Source: Rhizobacter sp964253025
GTDB taxonomy: Bacteria > Pseudomonadota > Gammaproteobacteria > Burkholderiales > Burkholderiaceae_C
Assembly: GCF_964253025.1 (NCBI RefSeq)
Contig: NZ_CAXUQC020000001.1
Coordinates: 4,154,001 to 4,218,000, forward strand
DNA length: 64,000 nucleotides
Direction: 5' to 3'
Positions 55,906-63,447 of the stretch are shown piece by piece (the first letter of the stretch is position 1; each line of letters opens with the position of its first letter). The translations under genes were made by a program, and so were the position numbers. Below the pieces are notes generated by a model, which worked only from the letters and a program-made list of their open reading frames with translations, was not told where the DNA came from and ran no database searches.

Positions 55906-56214
55906 CACAGGCGCATTGAAGCCGACAGCAAACTCATCGGGACTCAAGCGCCCGTCGCGGTCGGTGTCGAGCTGGTCGAAACGCTCGGTGAAGACGGGGA
56001 AGCGGGCCACTTCGGCGCGTGAGAGGTGGCCGTCACGGTTGGCGTCGGCACGCGCGAACACCGCCTCCGCCGTGATGGCGGCGCGCCGGGCCGGGGGCTC
56101 GTTCGCCGGGGGCTGGGCCGCGGCGCCGGCCGCCATGCTGGCGAGCGTGATGCCGATCACCTTGCGGGCGGCTTCGCGGATCGAAGGCGTGTCGCGGCGG
56201 AAGGGGCGGTTCAT
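55903..56214 (-). CDS. EF-hand calcium-binding protein, exported
   Basis: A 103-residue protein with an N-terminal hydrophobic export signal (VIGITLASMAAGAAAQ) and two EF-hand loops, DANRDGHLSRAE and DTDRDGRLSPDE, each with the calcium-ligand spacing D-x-N/D-x-D-G. The role is probably calcium binding in the periplasm; no partner is evident. AGGA precedes ATG 56214. The open frame extends upstream but lacks family features. Confidence 0.82.
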   Translation of the reverse strand: MNRPFRRDTPSIREAARKVIGITLASMAAGAAAQPPANEPPARRAAITAEAVFARADANRDGHLSRAEVARFPVFTERFDQLDTDRDGRLSPDEFAVGFNAPV

Positions 56215-56309
56215 CGAAGGTCCTCGTTCTTTCGTGAAAAGAGACCATTCAACTCCCACATCGTGAAGCCGGCCAGACTTATTGCCGCCGCTTGCCCGAC
56301 TCACAAAAT

Positions 56310-56339
56310 GTTGCCCGCTCCGCCGCTTGGGCGGGCAAC
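56310..56339 (-). terminator. Intrinsic terminator of the DAHP synthase gene
   Basis: GTTGCCCGC (56310-56318) and GCGGGCAAC (56331-56339) are perfect arms. On the minus strand the hairpin is followed by ATTTTG. It lies 6 nt past the stop. Confidence 0.65.
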
Positions 56340-56345
56340 CGGACG

Positions 56346-57464
56346 TCAGCCGCGGCGGGCCTTCACCGCCTCGCTCAGCACGTCGAGCACGGCCAGCGAG
56401 TCGTCCCATCCGAGGCAGGCGTCAGTGATGCTCTGGCCGTAGGTCAGGCAGCTCGGATCGTCCTTGCCGGCGCTGAACTTCTGCGCGCCGCCCTGCAGAT
56501 GGCTTTCCACCATCACCCCGAAGATGCGACGCGAACCATGGGCCACCTGGCCCGCGATGTCGCGGGCGACCTCGAGCTGGCGCTCATGCTGCTTGCTGCT
56601 GTTCGCGTGCGAGCAGTCGACCATCAGCGACGGGTGCAGCTTGGACGCCTCCAGGTCCTTGCAGGCCGCCTCGACATGGGTCGCATCGTAGTTCGGCGTC
56701 TTGCCGCCGCGGAGGATCACGTGGCAGTCCGGGTTGCCGCTGGTCTCGACGATGGCGACCTGGCCGTTTTTGTGGACGGACAGGAAATGGTGCGGGCGGG
56801 CCGCCGCCTGGATGGCGTCCGTGGCGATGCGGATGTTGCCATCGGTGCCGTTCTTGAACCCGATGGGGGCCGACAGGCCGGACGACAGTTCCCGGTGCAC
56901 CTGGCTTTCGGTAGTGCGCGCGCCGATGGCACCCCAGGAGATCAGGTCACCGATGTACTGCGGGGAGATCACGTCCAGGAACTCGCTGCCGGCCGGCACG
57001 CCCAGCTTGTTGATCTCGGTGAGCAACTGCCGCGCGATGCGCAGGCCCTCGTCGATCTTGAAGCTCTCGTCGAGGTACGGGTCGTTGATGAGGCCCTTCC
57101 AGCCGACCGTGGTGCGGGGCTTCTCGAAGTACACCCGCATGACGATCTCGAGCGTGCCCTTGTACTTGCGGCGCTCGGCGAGCAGGCGACGGGCGTACTC
57201 GATGGCGGCCACCGGGTCGTGGATGGAGCAGGGACCCATGATGACGAGCAGGCGATCGTCCCGGCCCTTCATGATGTCCTTGATGCTCTGGCGGGTGCTG
57301 GCAATGAGCGTCTCCGCGGCCGTGCCACGGATGGGGAAGAAGCGCACCAGGTGTTCGGGCGGGGGCAGGGGCGTCACGTTGCGGATGCGCTCATCGTCGG
57401 TCGGGCCCGTGCGGTCGACGGGCGCCGTCCATCCTTCGGCAGCACTGGTGGCGTTGGCATTCAT
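56346..57464 (-). CDS. aroG: 3-deoxy-7-phosphoheptulonate (DAHP) synthase, class I
   Basis: A 372-residue enzyme that condenses PEP and erythrose-4-phosphate, the entry step of aromatic amino-acid synthesis. Class I motifs are LLVIMGPCSIHDP, MRVYFEKPRTTVGWKGLINDP, SEFLDVISPQYIGDLISWGAIGARTTESQ and SPLMVDCSHANSSK-like HPSLMVDCSHANSSKQH. Which end-product inhibits it (Phe, Tyr or Trp) cannot be read with confidence. Expression is very probably controlled by the upstream attenuator with an aromatic-rich leader peptide. Confidence 0.95.
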   Translation of the reverse strand: MNANATSAAEGWTAPVDRTGPTDDERIRNVTPLPPPEHLVRFFPIRGTAAETLIASTRQSIKDIMKGRDDRLLVIMGPCSIHDPVAAIEYARRLLAERRKYKGTLEIVMRVYFEKPRTTVGWKGLINDPYLDESFKIDEGLRIARQLLTEINKLGVPAGSEFLDVISPQYIGDLISWGAIGARTTESQVHRELSSGLSAPIGFKNGTDGNIRIATDAIQAAARPHHFLSVHKNGQVAIVETSGNPDCHVILRGGKTPNYDATHVEAACKDLEASKLHPSLMVDCSHANSSKQHERQLEVARDIAGQVAHGSRRIFGVMVESHLQGGAQKFSAGKDDPSCLTYGQSITDACLGWDDSLAVLDVLSEAVKARRG

Positions 57465-57518
57465 CGAGAGAAACTCCTTGAGGGGATGTACGTCGAGTGG
57501 CGTCGGGATGCGCGGGCG

Positions 57519-57550
57519 AAAAAAAACCGCCGTGATTCCGGCGGTTTTTT
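57519..57550 (-). terminator. Attenuator terminator upstream of aroG
   Basis: On the minus strand AAAAAACCGCCG and CGGCGGTTTTTT form a perfect 12-bp stem with a 6-nt loop, and the T-run is eight long. It lies 55 nt before the aroG ATG and after the leader peptide. The left arm can alternatively pair with CCGGCGG in the leader. Confidence 0.9.
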
Positions 57551-57572
57551 GAGTCTGGTGCGTTTCTTCGGG

Positions 57573-57647
57573 CTACGCGCTTCTCTCTCCGCCGGGTATG
57601 GGCAAGATCCAAAAGAAGTAGCCAAAGTAAGAGGCAACGAGACGCAT
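57573..57647 (-). CDS. Aromatic-rich leader peptide of the aroG attenuator
   Basis: A 24-codon ORF (ATG 57647, TAG 57573) encodes M-R-L-V-A-S-Y-F-G-Y-F-F-W-I-L-P-I-P-G-G-E-R-S-A. Six of seven consecutive non-starting residues are Tyr, Phe or Trp. It precedes a strong terminator and the DAHP synthase gene. The Pro-Gly-Gly codons (57589-57595) form CCGGCGG, which can pair with the terminator arm CCGCCGG (57544-57538), and Gly-Tyr codons GGCTAC can pair with GTAGCC at the stop codon. This is the layout of a classical ribosome-stalling attenuator. No Shine-Dalgarno is evident. Confidence 0.85.
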   Translation of the reverse strand: MRLVASYFGYFFWILPIPGGERSA

Positions 57648-57653
57648 GGGTCT

Positions 57654-57684
57654 AATGTAGCACGGGGGCCCGAGCCGGCGTCAA
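57654..57684 (-). promoter_or_regulatory. Candidate promoter of the aroG leader
   Basis: On the minus strand TTGACG (57684-57679) and TACATT (57659-57654) are separated by 19 nt. Initiation would fall near the leader ATG at 57647. The -35 overlaps the end of tldD. Confidence 0.35.
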
Positions 57685-59156
57685 GCGGTTCCGCCAACGG
57701 TCAGGCGGTCGATGCGCAAGGTGGGCTGGCCCACGCCGACCGGCACACTCTGCCCTTCCTTGCCGCAGACGCCCACGCCGCTGTCGAGCTTCATGTCGTT
57801 GCCGATCATGCTCACCCGGGTGAGCGCGTCGGGCCCGTTGCCGATGATGGTGGCGCCCTTCACGGGATACTGGATCTTGCCGTTCTCGACCCAGAACGCC
57901 TCGGAGGCGGAGAACACGAACTTGCCGCTCGTGATGTCCACCTGCCCGCCGCCGAAGTTCGTGGCGTAAAGGCCACGCTTGAGGCCGGCGATGATCTCCT
58001 CGCGGGTCTTGTCACCGCCCAGCATGTAGGTGTTGGTCATGCGGGGCATGGGCACCGCGGCGTAGCTCTCGCGACGGCCGTTGCCGGTGGGGGCGACGCC
58101 CATCAGGCGGGCGTTCATGCTGTCCTGGATGTAGCCCTTGAGGATGCCGTCCTCGATCAGCACGTTGCGCTGGCTCGGGTTGCCCTCGTCGTCGACGTTG
58201 AGCGAGCCGCGGCGGTCAGGCAAGGTGCCGTCGTCGAGCACGGTGACGCCCTTGGCGGCCACCCGCTGGCCGATGCGGCCGGTGAAGGCGCTCGACCCCT
58301 TGCGATTGAAGTCGCCTTCCAGGCCGTGGCCGATGGCCTCGTGCAGCAGCACGCCGGGCCAGCCCGGCCCCAGGACGACGCTCATCTCGCCCGCCTTGGC
58401 CGGTCGCGCCTCGAGGTTCGTCAGGGCCGCATGAACGGCATCGTCCACGTACTGCTCGATGACATCCTGCTGGAAGTAGCCGAGGCCGAAGCGGCCGCCA
58501 CCGCCGCCCGAGCCGATCTCGCGCCGCACCTCGCCACCGATCGTCTGCTCGGCGATCACCGTGACCGACAGGCGCACGAGCGGACGGACGTCCGCGGCCA
58601 TCGTGCCGTCGGCGCGGGCAATGAGCACGACGTCGTACTCCGAGGCGACGCCTGCCATCACCTGCTTGACCCGCGGGTCCTTGGCGCGGGCGAGCTTTTC
58701 CACCCGCTCGAGGAGCGCGACCTTCTGCGTGCTGTCGAGCGTGGCGATGGGGTCGGTGGGTGCATAGAGCACGCGGCTGCCGACGATGGTGGGCTTCGAG
58801 GGCACCTTCACCGAAGCGCTCTGACCGGCCGCAGCGATGGTGCGGACCGTGCGCGCCGCGTCGAGCAAGGCGGCCTCCGAAATGTCGTCGGAGTAGGCGA
58901 AAGCGGTCTTCTCCCCTGCCACGGCGCGCACGCCGACGCCCTGGTCGATGCCGAAGCTGCCCGACTTGACGATGCCTTCCTCAAGGCTCCAGCCCTCGCT
59001 GCGGGTGTACTGGAAGTACAGGTCGGCGTCGTCGATTCGGTGGGCCGCGATGGTCTGCAGCGCCCGGGACACCGTGGCGTCGGTCAGCCCGAAGGGTTCG
59101 AGCAGCAGGGACCGGGCGATCGCCAGGCGTTCGAGGGTGGGTTCGCGGGAGATCAT
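57681..59156 (-). CDS. tldD: TldD, metalloprotease subunit
   Basis: A 491-residue protein of the TldD/PmbA family. The metal-binding HEAIGHGLEGD motif (HExxxH) is near residue 265, preceded by VVLGPGWPGVLLHE. The family blocks RREIGSGGGGGRFGLGYF and GLKRGLYATNFGGGQVDI are present, and the C-terminus is VCGKEGQSVPVGVGQPTLRIDRLTVGGTA. With TldE it forms a peptidase that processes modified peptides and affects gyrase-targeting toxins. ATG 59156 matches the family start. TldE is not in the window. Confidence 0.93.
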   Translation of the reverse strand: MISREPTLERLAIARSLLLEPFGLTDATVSRALQTIAAHRIDDADLYFQYTRSEGWSLEEGIVKSGSFGIDQGVGVRAVAGEKTAFAYSDDISEAALLDAARTVRTIAAAGQSASVKVPSKPTIVGSRVLYAPTDPIATLDSTQKVALLERVEKLARAKDPRVKQVMAGVASEYDVVLIARADGTMAADVRPLVRLSVTVIAEQTIGGEVRREIGSGGGGGRFGLGYFQQDVIEQYVDDAVHAALTNLEARPAKAGEMSVVLGPGWPGVLLHEAIGHGLEGDFNRKGSSAFTGRIGQRVAAKGVTVLDDGTLPDRRGSLNVDDEGNPSQRNVLIEDGILKGYIQDSMNARLMGVAPTGNGRRESYAAVPMPRMTNTYMLGGDKTREEIIAGLKRGLYATNFGGGQVDITSGKFVFSASEAFWVENGKIQYPVKGATIIGNGPDALTRVSMIGNDMKLDSGVGVCGKEGQSVPVGVGQPTLRIDRLTVGGTA

Positions 59157-59232
59157 GGGCAGATTGTAGGAGCGGGGCCAGGGTCTGTGGCGGGCAGGGT
59201 CTCGCCGGGCGACAGGGTTGCCTTTCACAGTT

Positions 59233-59250
59233 CTTTACCGGGGCTTTACC
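59233..59250 (+). promoter_or_regulatory. Direct repeat CTTTACC x2, probable response-regulator box
   Basis: CTTTACC occurs at 59233-59239 and 59244-59250, an exact 11-bp period. OmpR-family regulators bind such head-to-tail repeats. It lies about 90 bp before the periplasmic protein gene at 59342, and on the other side of the tldD start. Confidence 0.5.
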
Positions 59251-59341
59251 AAGGCACGGTCGGCGCAAGAGGCTGCGGTCGGCGTTGAACCGGCGTGCTG
59301 CACGACGAGATCGCCCTTCACCTCACCGAACAGGAATCATC

Positions 59342-59728
59342 ATGAACCGACTCCATCGTTTTGCCCTTCGCACCCTGCTTGCCGCCGCGGGCGTCGCCGG
59401 CCTGGCCGGCGCCGCATCCGCCCACGACGGACACCGGGAAGACCGGTACCGCGGGCCGTCCCACCGCCACGAAGTGCGCGCCGACACCCGCGTCGACCTG
59501 CGCCAGGACCGCCAGATGGACCGCATCCGCGACGGCGCCCAGTCCGGCCGCCTGACGCCGCACGAGACCCGGCGCCTGATGCGCCAGCAATCGGAGATCC
59601 GTCGTTTCGAGGCGCAGGCTCGGGCCGATGGCCATGTGTCCTGGCGCGAACGCGAACGCCTCGAGTCCCTGCAGGACCGTGCCCGCCAGGACATCGACCG
59701 CCAGCTGCGAGACCACCAGACCTGGTGA
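59342..59728 (+). CDS. Small periplasmic charged-helix protein
   Basis: A 128-residue protein with signal peptide RFALRTLLAAAGVAGLAGAASA|HDGHREDR. The mature part is very rich in Arg, Asp, Glu and Gln, and contains RIRDGAQSGRLTPHETRRLMRQQSEIRRFEAQARADGHVSWRERERLESLQDRARQDI. A similar helical repeat is seen in many betaproteobacterial periplasmic proteins, sometimes compared with Spy-like chaperones. No function is assigned. AGGA precedes the ATG. A two-component-type direct repeat lies upstream, suggesting stress or metal control. Confidence 0.75.
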   Translation: MNRLHRFALRTLLAAAGVAGLAGAASAHDGHREDRYRGPSHRHEVRADTRVDLRQDRQMDRIRDGAQSGRLTPHETRRLMRQQSEIRRFEAQARADGHVSWRERERLESLQDRARQDIDRQLRDHQTW

Positions 59729-59773
59729 CGACCCTGGGGCGGCGCGCGCACGACGCGGCGCTGCCCCCGGCGC

Positions 59774-60715
59774 TCAGTCCGCCTCGCCCTGACCTTCCTG
59801 CCCCTGACCCTCCTGCTTCAACGCGAGCGCCCGCGCGTACAGCGCGTTGCGGGGCGCCGCGGTCAACTCGGCGGCCAAACTCACGGCCTGCTTCAACGGC
59901 AAGGCTGCCATCAACGTGCGCAGGACGGCATCATGGGCGCCGGCGCCGTCGTCCGCCGCCTGGGCCGCCAGCCCGTGCAGCACCAGCACGAACTCCCCGC
60001 GCGAGCGATTCGGGTCGGCCGCCAGCCAGGCCGGGGCATCGCCCGCCGGCACGGTGACCACGGTCTCGAACTGCTTGGTGAGCTCGCGGCAGAGTGTCAG
60101 CTTGCGGTCCGGACACACCTCCGCCAGGCCCGCCAGCAGGCTGTCGATCCGGTGCGGGGCCTCGAACAGCACCAGCGTCTCGCTCCGGGCCGCGGCCGCC
60201 TTGAAGGCGAGCGAACGCTCGTTGCCCTTCGGAGGCAGGAAGCCGATGAAGGCGAAGCCCCGCCCGACCGTGTCGCCCGCCACGCACACGGCCGCCAGGG
60301 CACTGCTGGCCCCGGGGACCGGCACGGTGCGATAGCCTGCCGCCTGGCAGGCGGCGACCAGGGCGGCGCCCGGGTCGCTCACGGCCGGCGTTCCGGCGTC
60401 GCTCACATAGGCCACCCGCTCGCCGGCCGCCAGGCGGGCCAGCACGCCAGCAGCGGCCTCACGCTCGTTGTGCTCGTGCAGCGGAATCAGGGGCTTGTCG
60501 AGGCCGAGATGGCGCAGCAGCGGGCTGCTGTGCCGGGTGTCCTCGCAGGCGACCGCGTCGGCACGCGCGAGCACGTGGATCGCCCTCAAGCTCATGTCGG
60601 CGAGATTCCCGATCGGTGTGGCGACGACGTAGAGCGTGCTGGCCGGATACTGCTGCGTGCCCGCAGCGGCCTCGGCGGCCTGCAACAGCAAGGAAGGACG
60701 GTTCGGTGAATCCAT
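59774..60715 (-). CDS. rsmI: 16S rRNA (cytidine1402-2'-O)-methyltransferase
   Basis: A 313-residue SAM-dependent tetrapyrrole-methylase-fold enzyme. It has LYVVATPIGNLADMSLRAIHVL, CEDTRHSSPLLRHLG, HEHNE and VAYVSDAGTPAVSDPGAALV, all RsmI hallmarks. It modifies C1402 of 16S rRNA in the decoding centre. ATG 60715 shares its bases with the divergent yraN ATG (CCATGG). The C-terminus ends in a repeated Gln/Gly/Glu tail (KQEGQGQEGQGEAD). Confidence 0.93.
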   Translation of the reverse strand: MDSPNRPSLLLQAAEAAAGTQQYPASTLYVVATPIGNLADMSLRAIHVLARADAVACEDTRHSSPLLRHLGLDKPLIPLHEHNEREAAAGVLARLAAGERVAYVSDAGTPAVSDPGAALVAACQAAGYRTVPVPGASSALAAVCVAGDTVGRGFAFIGFLPPKGNERSLAFKAAAARSETLVLFEAPHRIDSLLAGLAEVCPDRKLTLCRELTKQFETVVTVPAGDAPAWLAADPNRSRGEFVLVLHGLAAQAADDGAGAHDAVLRTLMAALPLKQAVSLAAELTAAPRNALYARALALKQEGQGQEGQGEAD

Positions 60716-61085
60716 GGTGTCCACCACGAAGGGAAAAGGCGATGAAGGCGAGGCACGGGCCCTGGCCCACCTGTTGCGCCAGGGCCTGAGGCTGGTCGAG
60801 CGCAACTACCGGGTGGCGGCGGGGCCGCGCGCATTCGGCGGCGAAGTGGACCTGATTGTGCGCGACCGCGAGGGCACGCTCGTGTTCGTGGAGGTACGGG
60901 TGCGGCGCGACGAACGCCACGGCGGCGCGGCCGCCAGCGTCACGGCGGCCAAGCAACGCCGGGTGCTGTTCGCGGCCCGGCGCTACCTGCAGCGCTTCGC
61001 ATCGCCCCCGGCCTGCCGTTTCGACGTGGTGGTCATCGAAGGCGATGTGCTCACATGGATTCCCGCGGCGTTCGCGGACGACTGA
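60714..61085 (+). CDS. yraN: YraN family (UPF0102) endonuclease-fold protein
   Basis: A 123-residue protein of the YraN family (Holliday-junction-resolvase-like fold): GDEGEARALAHLLRQGLRLVERNYRV, FGGEVDLIVRDREGTLVFVEVRVR, and AAKQRRVLFAARRYLQRF. The catalytic E-V-D-L ... F-V-E-V-R pattern is intact (usual E-V-K is here E-V-R). It begins at ATG 60714, overlapping the rsmI ATG on the other strand. It heads a yraN-diaA-dolP cluster, as in E. coli. Confidence 0.87.
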   Translation: MVSTTKGKGDEGEARALAHLLRQGLRLVERNYRVAAGPRAFGGEVDLIVRDREGTLVFVEVRVRRDERHGGAAASVTAAKQRRVLFAARRYLQRFASPPACRFDVVVIEGDVLTWIPAAFADD

Positions 61086-61175
61086 CAATACACGGCGTGT
61101 GCGCGGCACGGAGCAGGGCTCGCGCCGCCCACACGCCTTCGGGAACCTTCACCCTGCCCCCGTGTCATAAAATCC

Positions 61176-61778
61176 ATGTCCATGCTCGAACAACGCATCC
61201 AGCAACAATTCTTCGACAGCGCCGACCTCAAGTCGGCCGCGGCCGAAATCCTGTCGCGCCCCATTGCCGACGCGGTCAACGCGGTGGTGGGTTGCATCAC
61301 CAGCGGGGGCAAGGTGCTGGCCTGCGGCAACGGAGGGTCGGCCAGCGATGCACAGCATTTCGCGGCCGAGTTCATCGGCCGCTTCGAGCGCGAGCGCCCC
61401 GGCCTCGCGGCCATCGCCCTGACGGTCGACACCTCGATCCTCACGGCCATCGGCAACGACTACGACTTCAACCAGGTGTTCTCCAAGCAGGTGCAGGCAC
61501 TCGGCCAGCCCGGCGACGTGCTGCTGGCCATCACCACCAGCGGCAACTCGGCCAACGTGCTGGCCGCCGTGGAAGCCGCCCATGCGAAGGAAATGACCGT
61601 CATCGCGCTCACCGGACGCGGCGGCGGCAAGATGAACCAGCACCTCGGCGAGACCGACGTGCACATCTGCGTCCCGCATGAGCGCACGGCGCGCATTCAA
61701 GAAGTTCACATCCTTGCGCTGCACTGCCTGTGCGACGCCGTCGATCTGCAATTGCTCGGAGAACAGGAAAATACATGA
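61176..61778 (+). CDS. diaA: SIS-domain phosphosugar isomerase-like protein DiaA/GmhA
   Basis: A 200-residue SIS-domain protein with GGKVLACGNGGSASDAQHFAAEFIGRFERERPGL and TTSGNSANVLAAVEAAHAKEMTVIALTGRGGG. The sequence is closest to DiaA (YraO) and GmhA. The yraN-yraO-yraP gene order points to DiaA, which binds DnaA and helps replication timing, but a phosphoheptose isomerase role cannot be excluded. Its stop overlaps the ATG of the BON-domain gene (ATGA). Confidence 0.85.
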   Translation: MSMLEQRIQQQFFDSADLKSAAAEILSRPIADAVNAVVGCITSGGKVLACGNGGSASDAQHFAAEFIGRFERERPGLAAIALTVDTSILTAIGNDYDFNQVFSKQVQALGQPGDVLLAITTSGNSANVLAAVEAAHAKEMTVIALTGRGGGKMNQHLGETDVHICVPHERTARIQEVHILALHCLCDAVDLQLLGEQENT

Positions 61779-62431
61779 CGGGAACTTCGTTCCGCCTCGC
61801 ACTGATCACCTCGGCCCTCATCGCCACCACCACCCTGTCCGGCTGTGCCGCGATCCTGGTGGGCGGCGCCGTGGTCGGCGGTACGCTCGTGGCGGTCGAC
61901 CGGCGCAGCTCCGGCACCCAGATCGACGACCAGACCATCGAGATGAAGGCCTCCACGGTGGTGCGTGACGCCATCGGCAACCGCGGCCACGTGAACGTGA
62001 CGAGCTACAACCGGGTGGCCCTCATCACCGGCGAGGTGCCCAACGAGACCGATCGCGCCGCCGCCGAGCAGGCCGTGGCCCGCCTCGACAACGTGCGCTC
62101 GACCGTCAACGAACTCGCCGTCACCTTCTCGAGCTCGCTCACCAACCGGTCGAACGACGTGCTGCTGGCCACCAAGGTCAAGGCCACGTTCGCAGACGCC
62201 GGCGACCTCTCGGCAAATGCCTTCAAGGTCGTGACCGAGCGGGGCATCGTCTACCTGATGGGCCGCGTGACCGAGGCGGAAGCCAATCGCGCCGTCGACC
62301 TGACGAGCCGCATCCGTGGGGTGCAGAAGGTGGTCCGCGTGTTCGAGATCGTCAGCGAAACCGATCTGGCGACCTTGCAGCCGCAAGGCGCACCGAGCAA
62401 CAACGCCAAGCCGGCCAGCAACAAGCCCTGA
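61775..62431 (+). CDS. dolP: BON-domain lipoprotein (DolP/YraP)
   Basis: A 218-residue outer-membrane lipoprotein with signal ALIATTTLSGC (lipobox LSGC) and two BON domains: MKASTVVRDAIGNRGHVNVTSYNRVALITGEVPNETDR and LLATKVKATFADAGDLSANAFKVVTERGIVYLMGRVTEAEANRAV. DolP supports outer-membrane integrity. It is coupled to diaA by a 4-bp overlap. AGGA is 8 nt from the ATG. A short Asn/Pro/Lys-rich tail ends the protein. Confidence 0.9.
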   Translation: MTGTSFRLALITSALIATTTLSGCAAILVGGAVVGGTLVAVDRRSSGTQIDDQTIEMKASTVVRDAIGNRGHVNVTSYNRVALITGEVPNETDRAAAEQAVARLDNVRSTVNELAVTFSSSLTNRSNDVLLATKVKATFADAGDLSANAFKVVTERGIVYLMGRVTEAEANRAVDLTSRIRGVQKVVRVFEIVSETDLATLQPQGAPSNNAKPASNKP

Positions 62432-62553
62432 GGCACGAGGGCGGCACCGGCCGGGAGGCCGGGCCGCTCAGGATGCGGCATGGAAGCGCCGGGCGACAGC
62501 CCGAATGGATCGGGCCGGGGCCGCGGCGCCTGCTTTGGGCGCCGGCGCGACGC

Positions 62554-63447
62554 TCAGCCGAGCCGCTTGATCAGGCTCGAGGTGTCCCAGCGCCCGCCCC
62601 CGAGGGCCTGCACATCCCCATAGAACTGGTCGACGAGCGCCGTCACCGGCAGGCGCGCGCCGTTGCGCTGGGCTTCCGCCAGCACGAGACCCAGGTCCTT
62701 GCGCATCCAGTCGACCGCGAAGCCGAAGTCGAACTTGCCGTCGACCATGGTCGGGCCGCGGTTGTCCATCTGCCAGCTCTGGGCGGCACCCTTGCCGATC
62801 ACCTCCAGCACGGCCTTCATGTCGAGGCCGGACTTCTGCCCGAAGGCAATGGCCTCGGCCAGGCCCTGGACGAGACCGGCGATGCAGATCTGGTTCACCA
62901 TCTTCGCCAGTTGCCCGGCGCCGCTCTCGCCCAGCAAGGTGACGGCCTTGGCAAACGCCAGCACCACCGGCCGGACGCTGTCGAAGGCCGCGGCCTCACC
63001 GCCGCACATCACCGTGAGCGCACCATTGATGGCGCCCACATTGCCGCCGGACACCGGCGCGTCGATGAAGACGACGCCTCGCGCGCGACCCGCGGTCGAC
63101 AGCTCCCGTGCGACTTCAGCCGAGGCGGTGGTGTGGTCCACGAAGATGCTGCCGGCGGCCATGCCCGCGAAGGCGCCTTCCGGGCCAGCGACCACCTGGC
63201 GAAGGTCGGCGTCGTTGCCCACGCAGGCGAAGACGATCTCCGCGCCGCGAGCGGCCGCTTCGGGGGTAGCGGCCTGCTGCCCGCCGTATTCGGCGACCCA
63301 TTGGGCCGCCTTGGCTGGCGTGCGGTTGTAGACGGTGACCTGGTGGCCGGCGCGGGCGAGGTGGCCGGCCATCGGATAGCCCATGACGCCCAGGCCGAGG
63401 AAGGCCACGCGGCGCGCGGGAACGGAGTCGTACGTGCGGGTGCTCAT
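62554..63447 (-). CDS. NAD(P)-dependent 3-hydroxyisobutyrate / tartronate-semialdehyde dehydrogenase-like
   Basis: A 297-residue beta-hydroxyacid dehydrogenase. The N-terminal Rossmann motif is VAFLGLGVMGYPMAGHLARAG, the substrate motif is VVFIDAPVSGGNVGAINGALTVMCGG, and the catalytic lysine is in GAGQLAKMVNQICIAGLVQGLAEA. The substrate could be 3-hydroxyisobutyrate, tartronate semialdehyde or another small acid. The ATG overlaps the pilU stop by one base. A tartronate-semialdehyde role would fit the glycolate oxidase genes at 38.4 kb, but this is distant and speculative. Confidence 0.88.
   Translation of the reverse strand: MSTRTYDSVPARRVAFLGLGVMGYPMAGHLARAGHQVTVYNRTPAKAAQWVAEYGGQQAATPEAAARGAEIVFACVGNDADLRQVVAGPEGAFAGMAAGSIFVDHTTASAEVARELSTAGRARGVVFIDAPVSGGNVGAINGALTVMCGGEAAAFDSVRPVVLAFAKAVTLLGESGAGQLAKMVNQICIAGLVQGLAEAIAFGQKSGLDMKAVLEVIGKGAAQSWQMDNRGPTMVDGKFDFGFAVDWMRKDLGLVLAEAQRNGARLPVTALVDQFYGDVQALGGGRWDTSSLIKRLG

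Noticed and set aside
56292..59288. Reading frame of about 1000 codons on the plus strand
   Set aside because: It is antisense to aroG, the leader and tldD, all of which are well supported.
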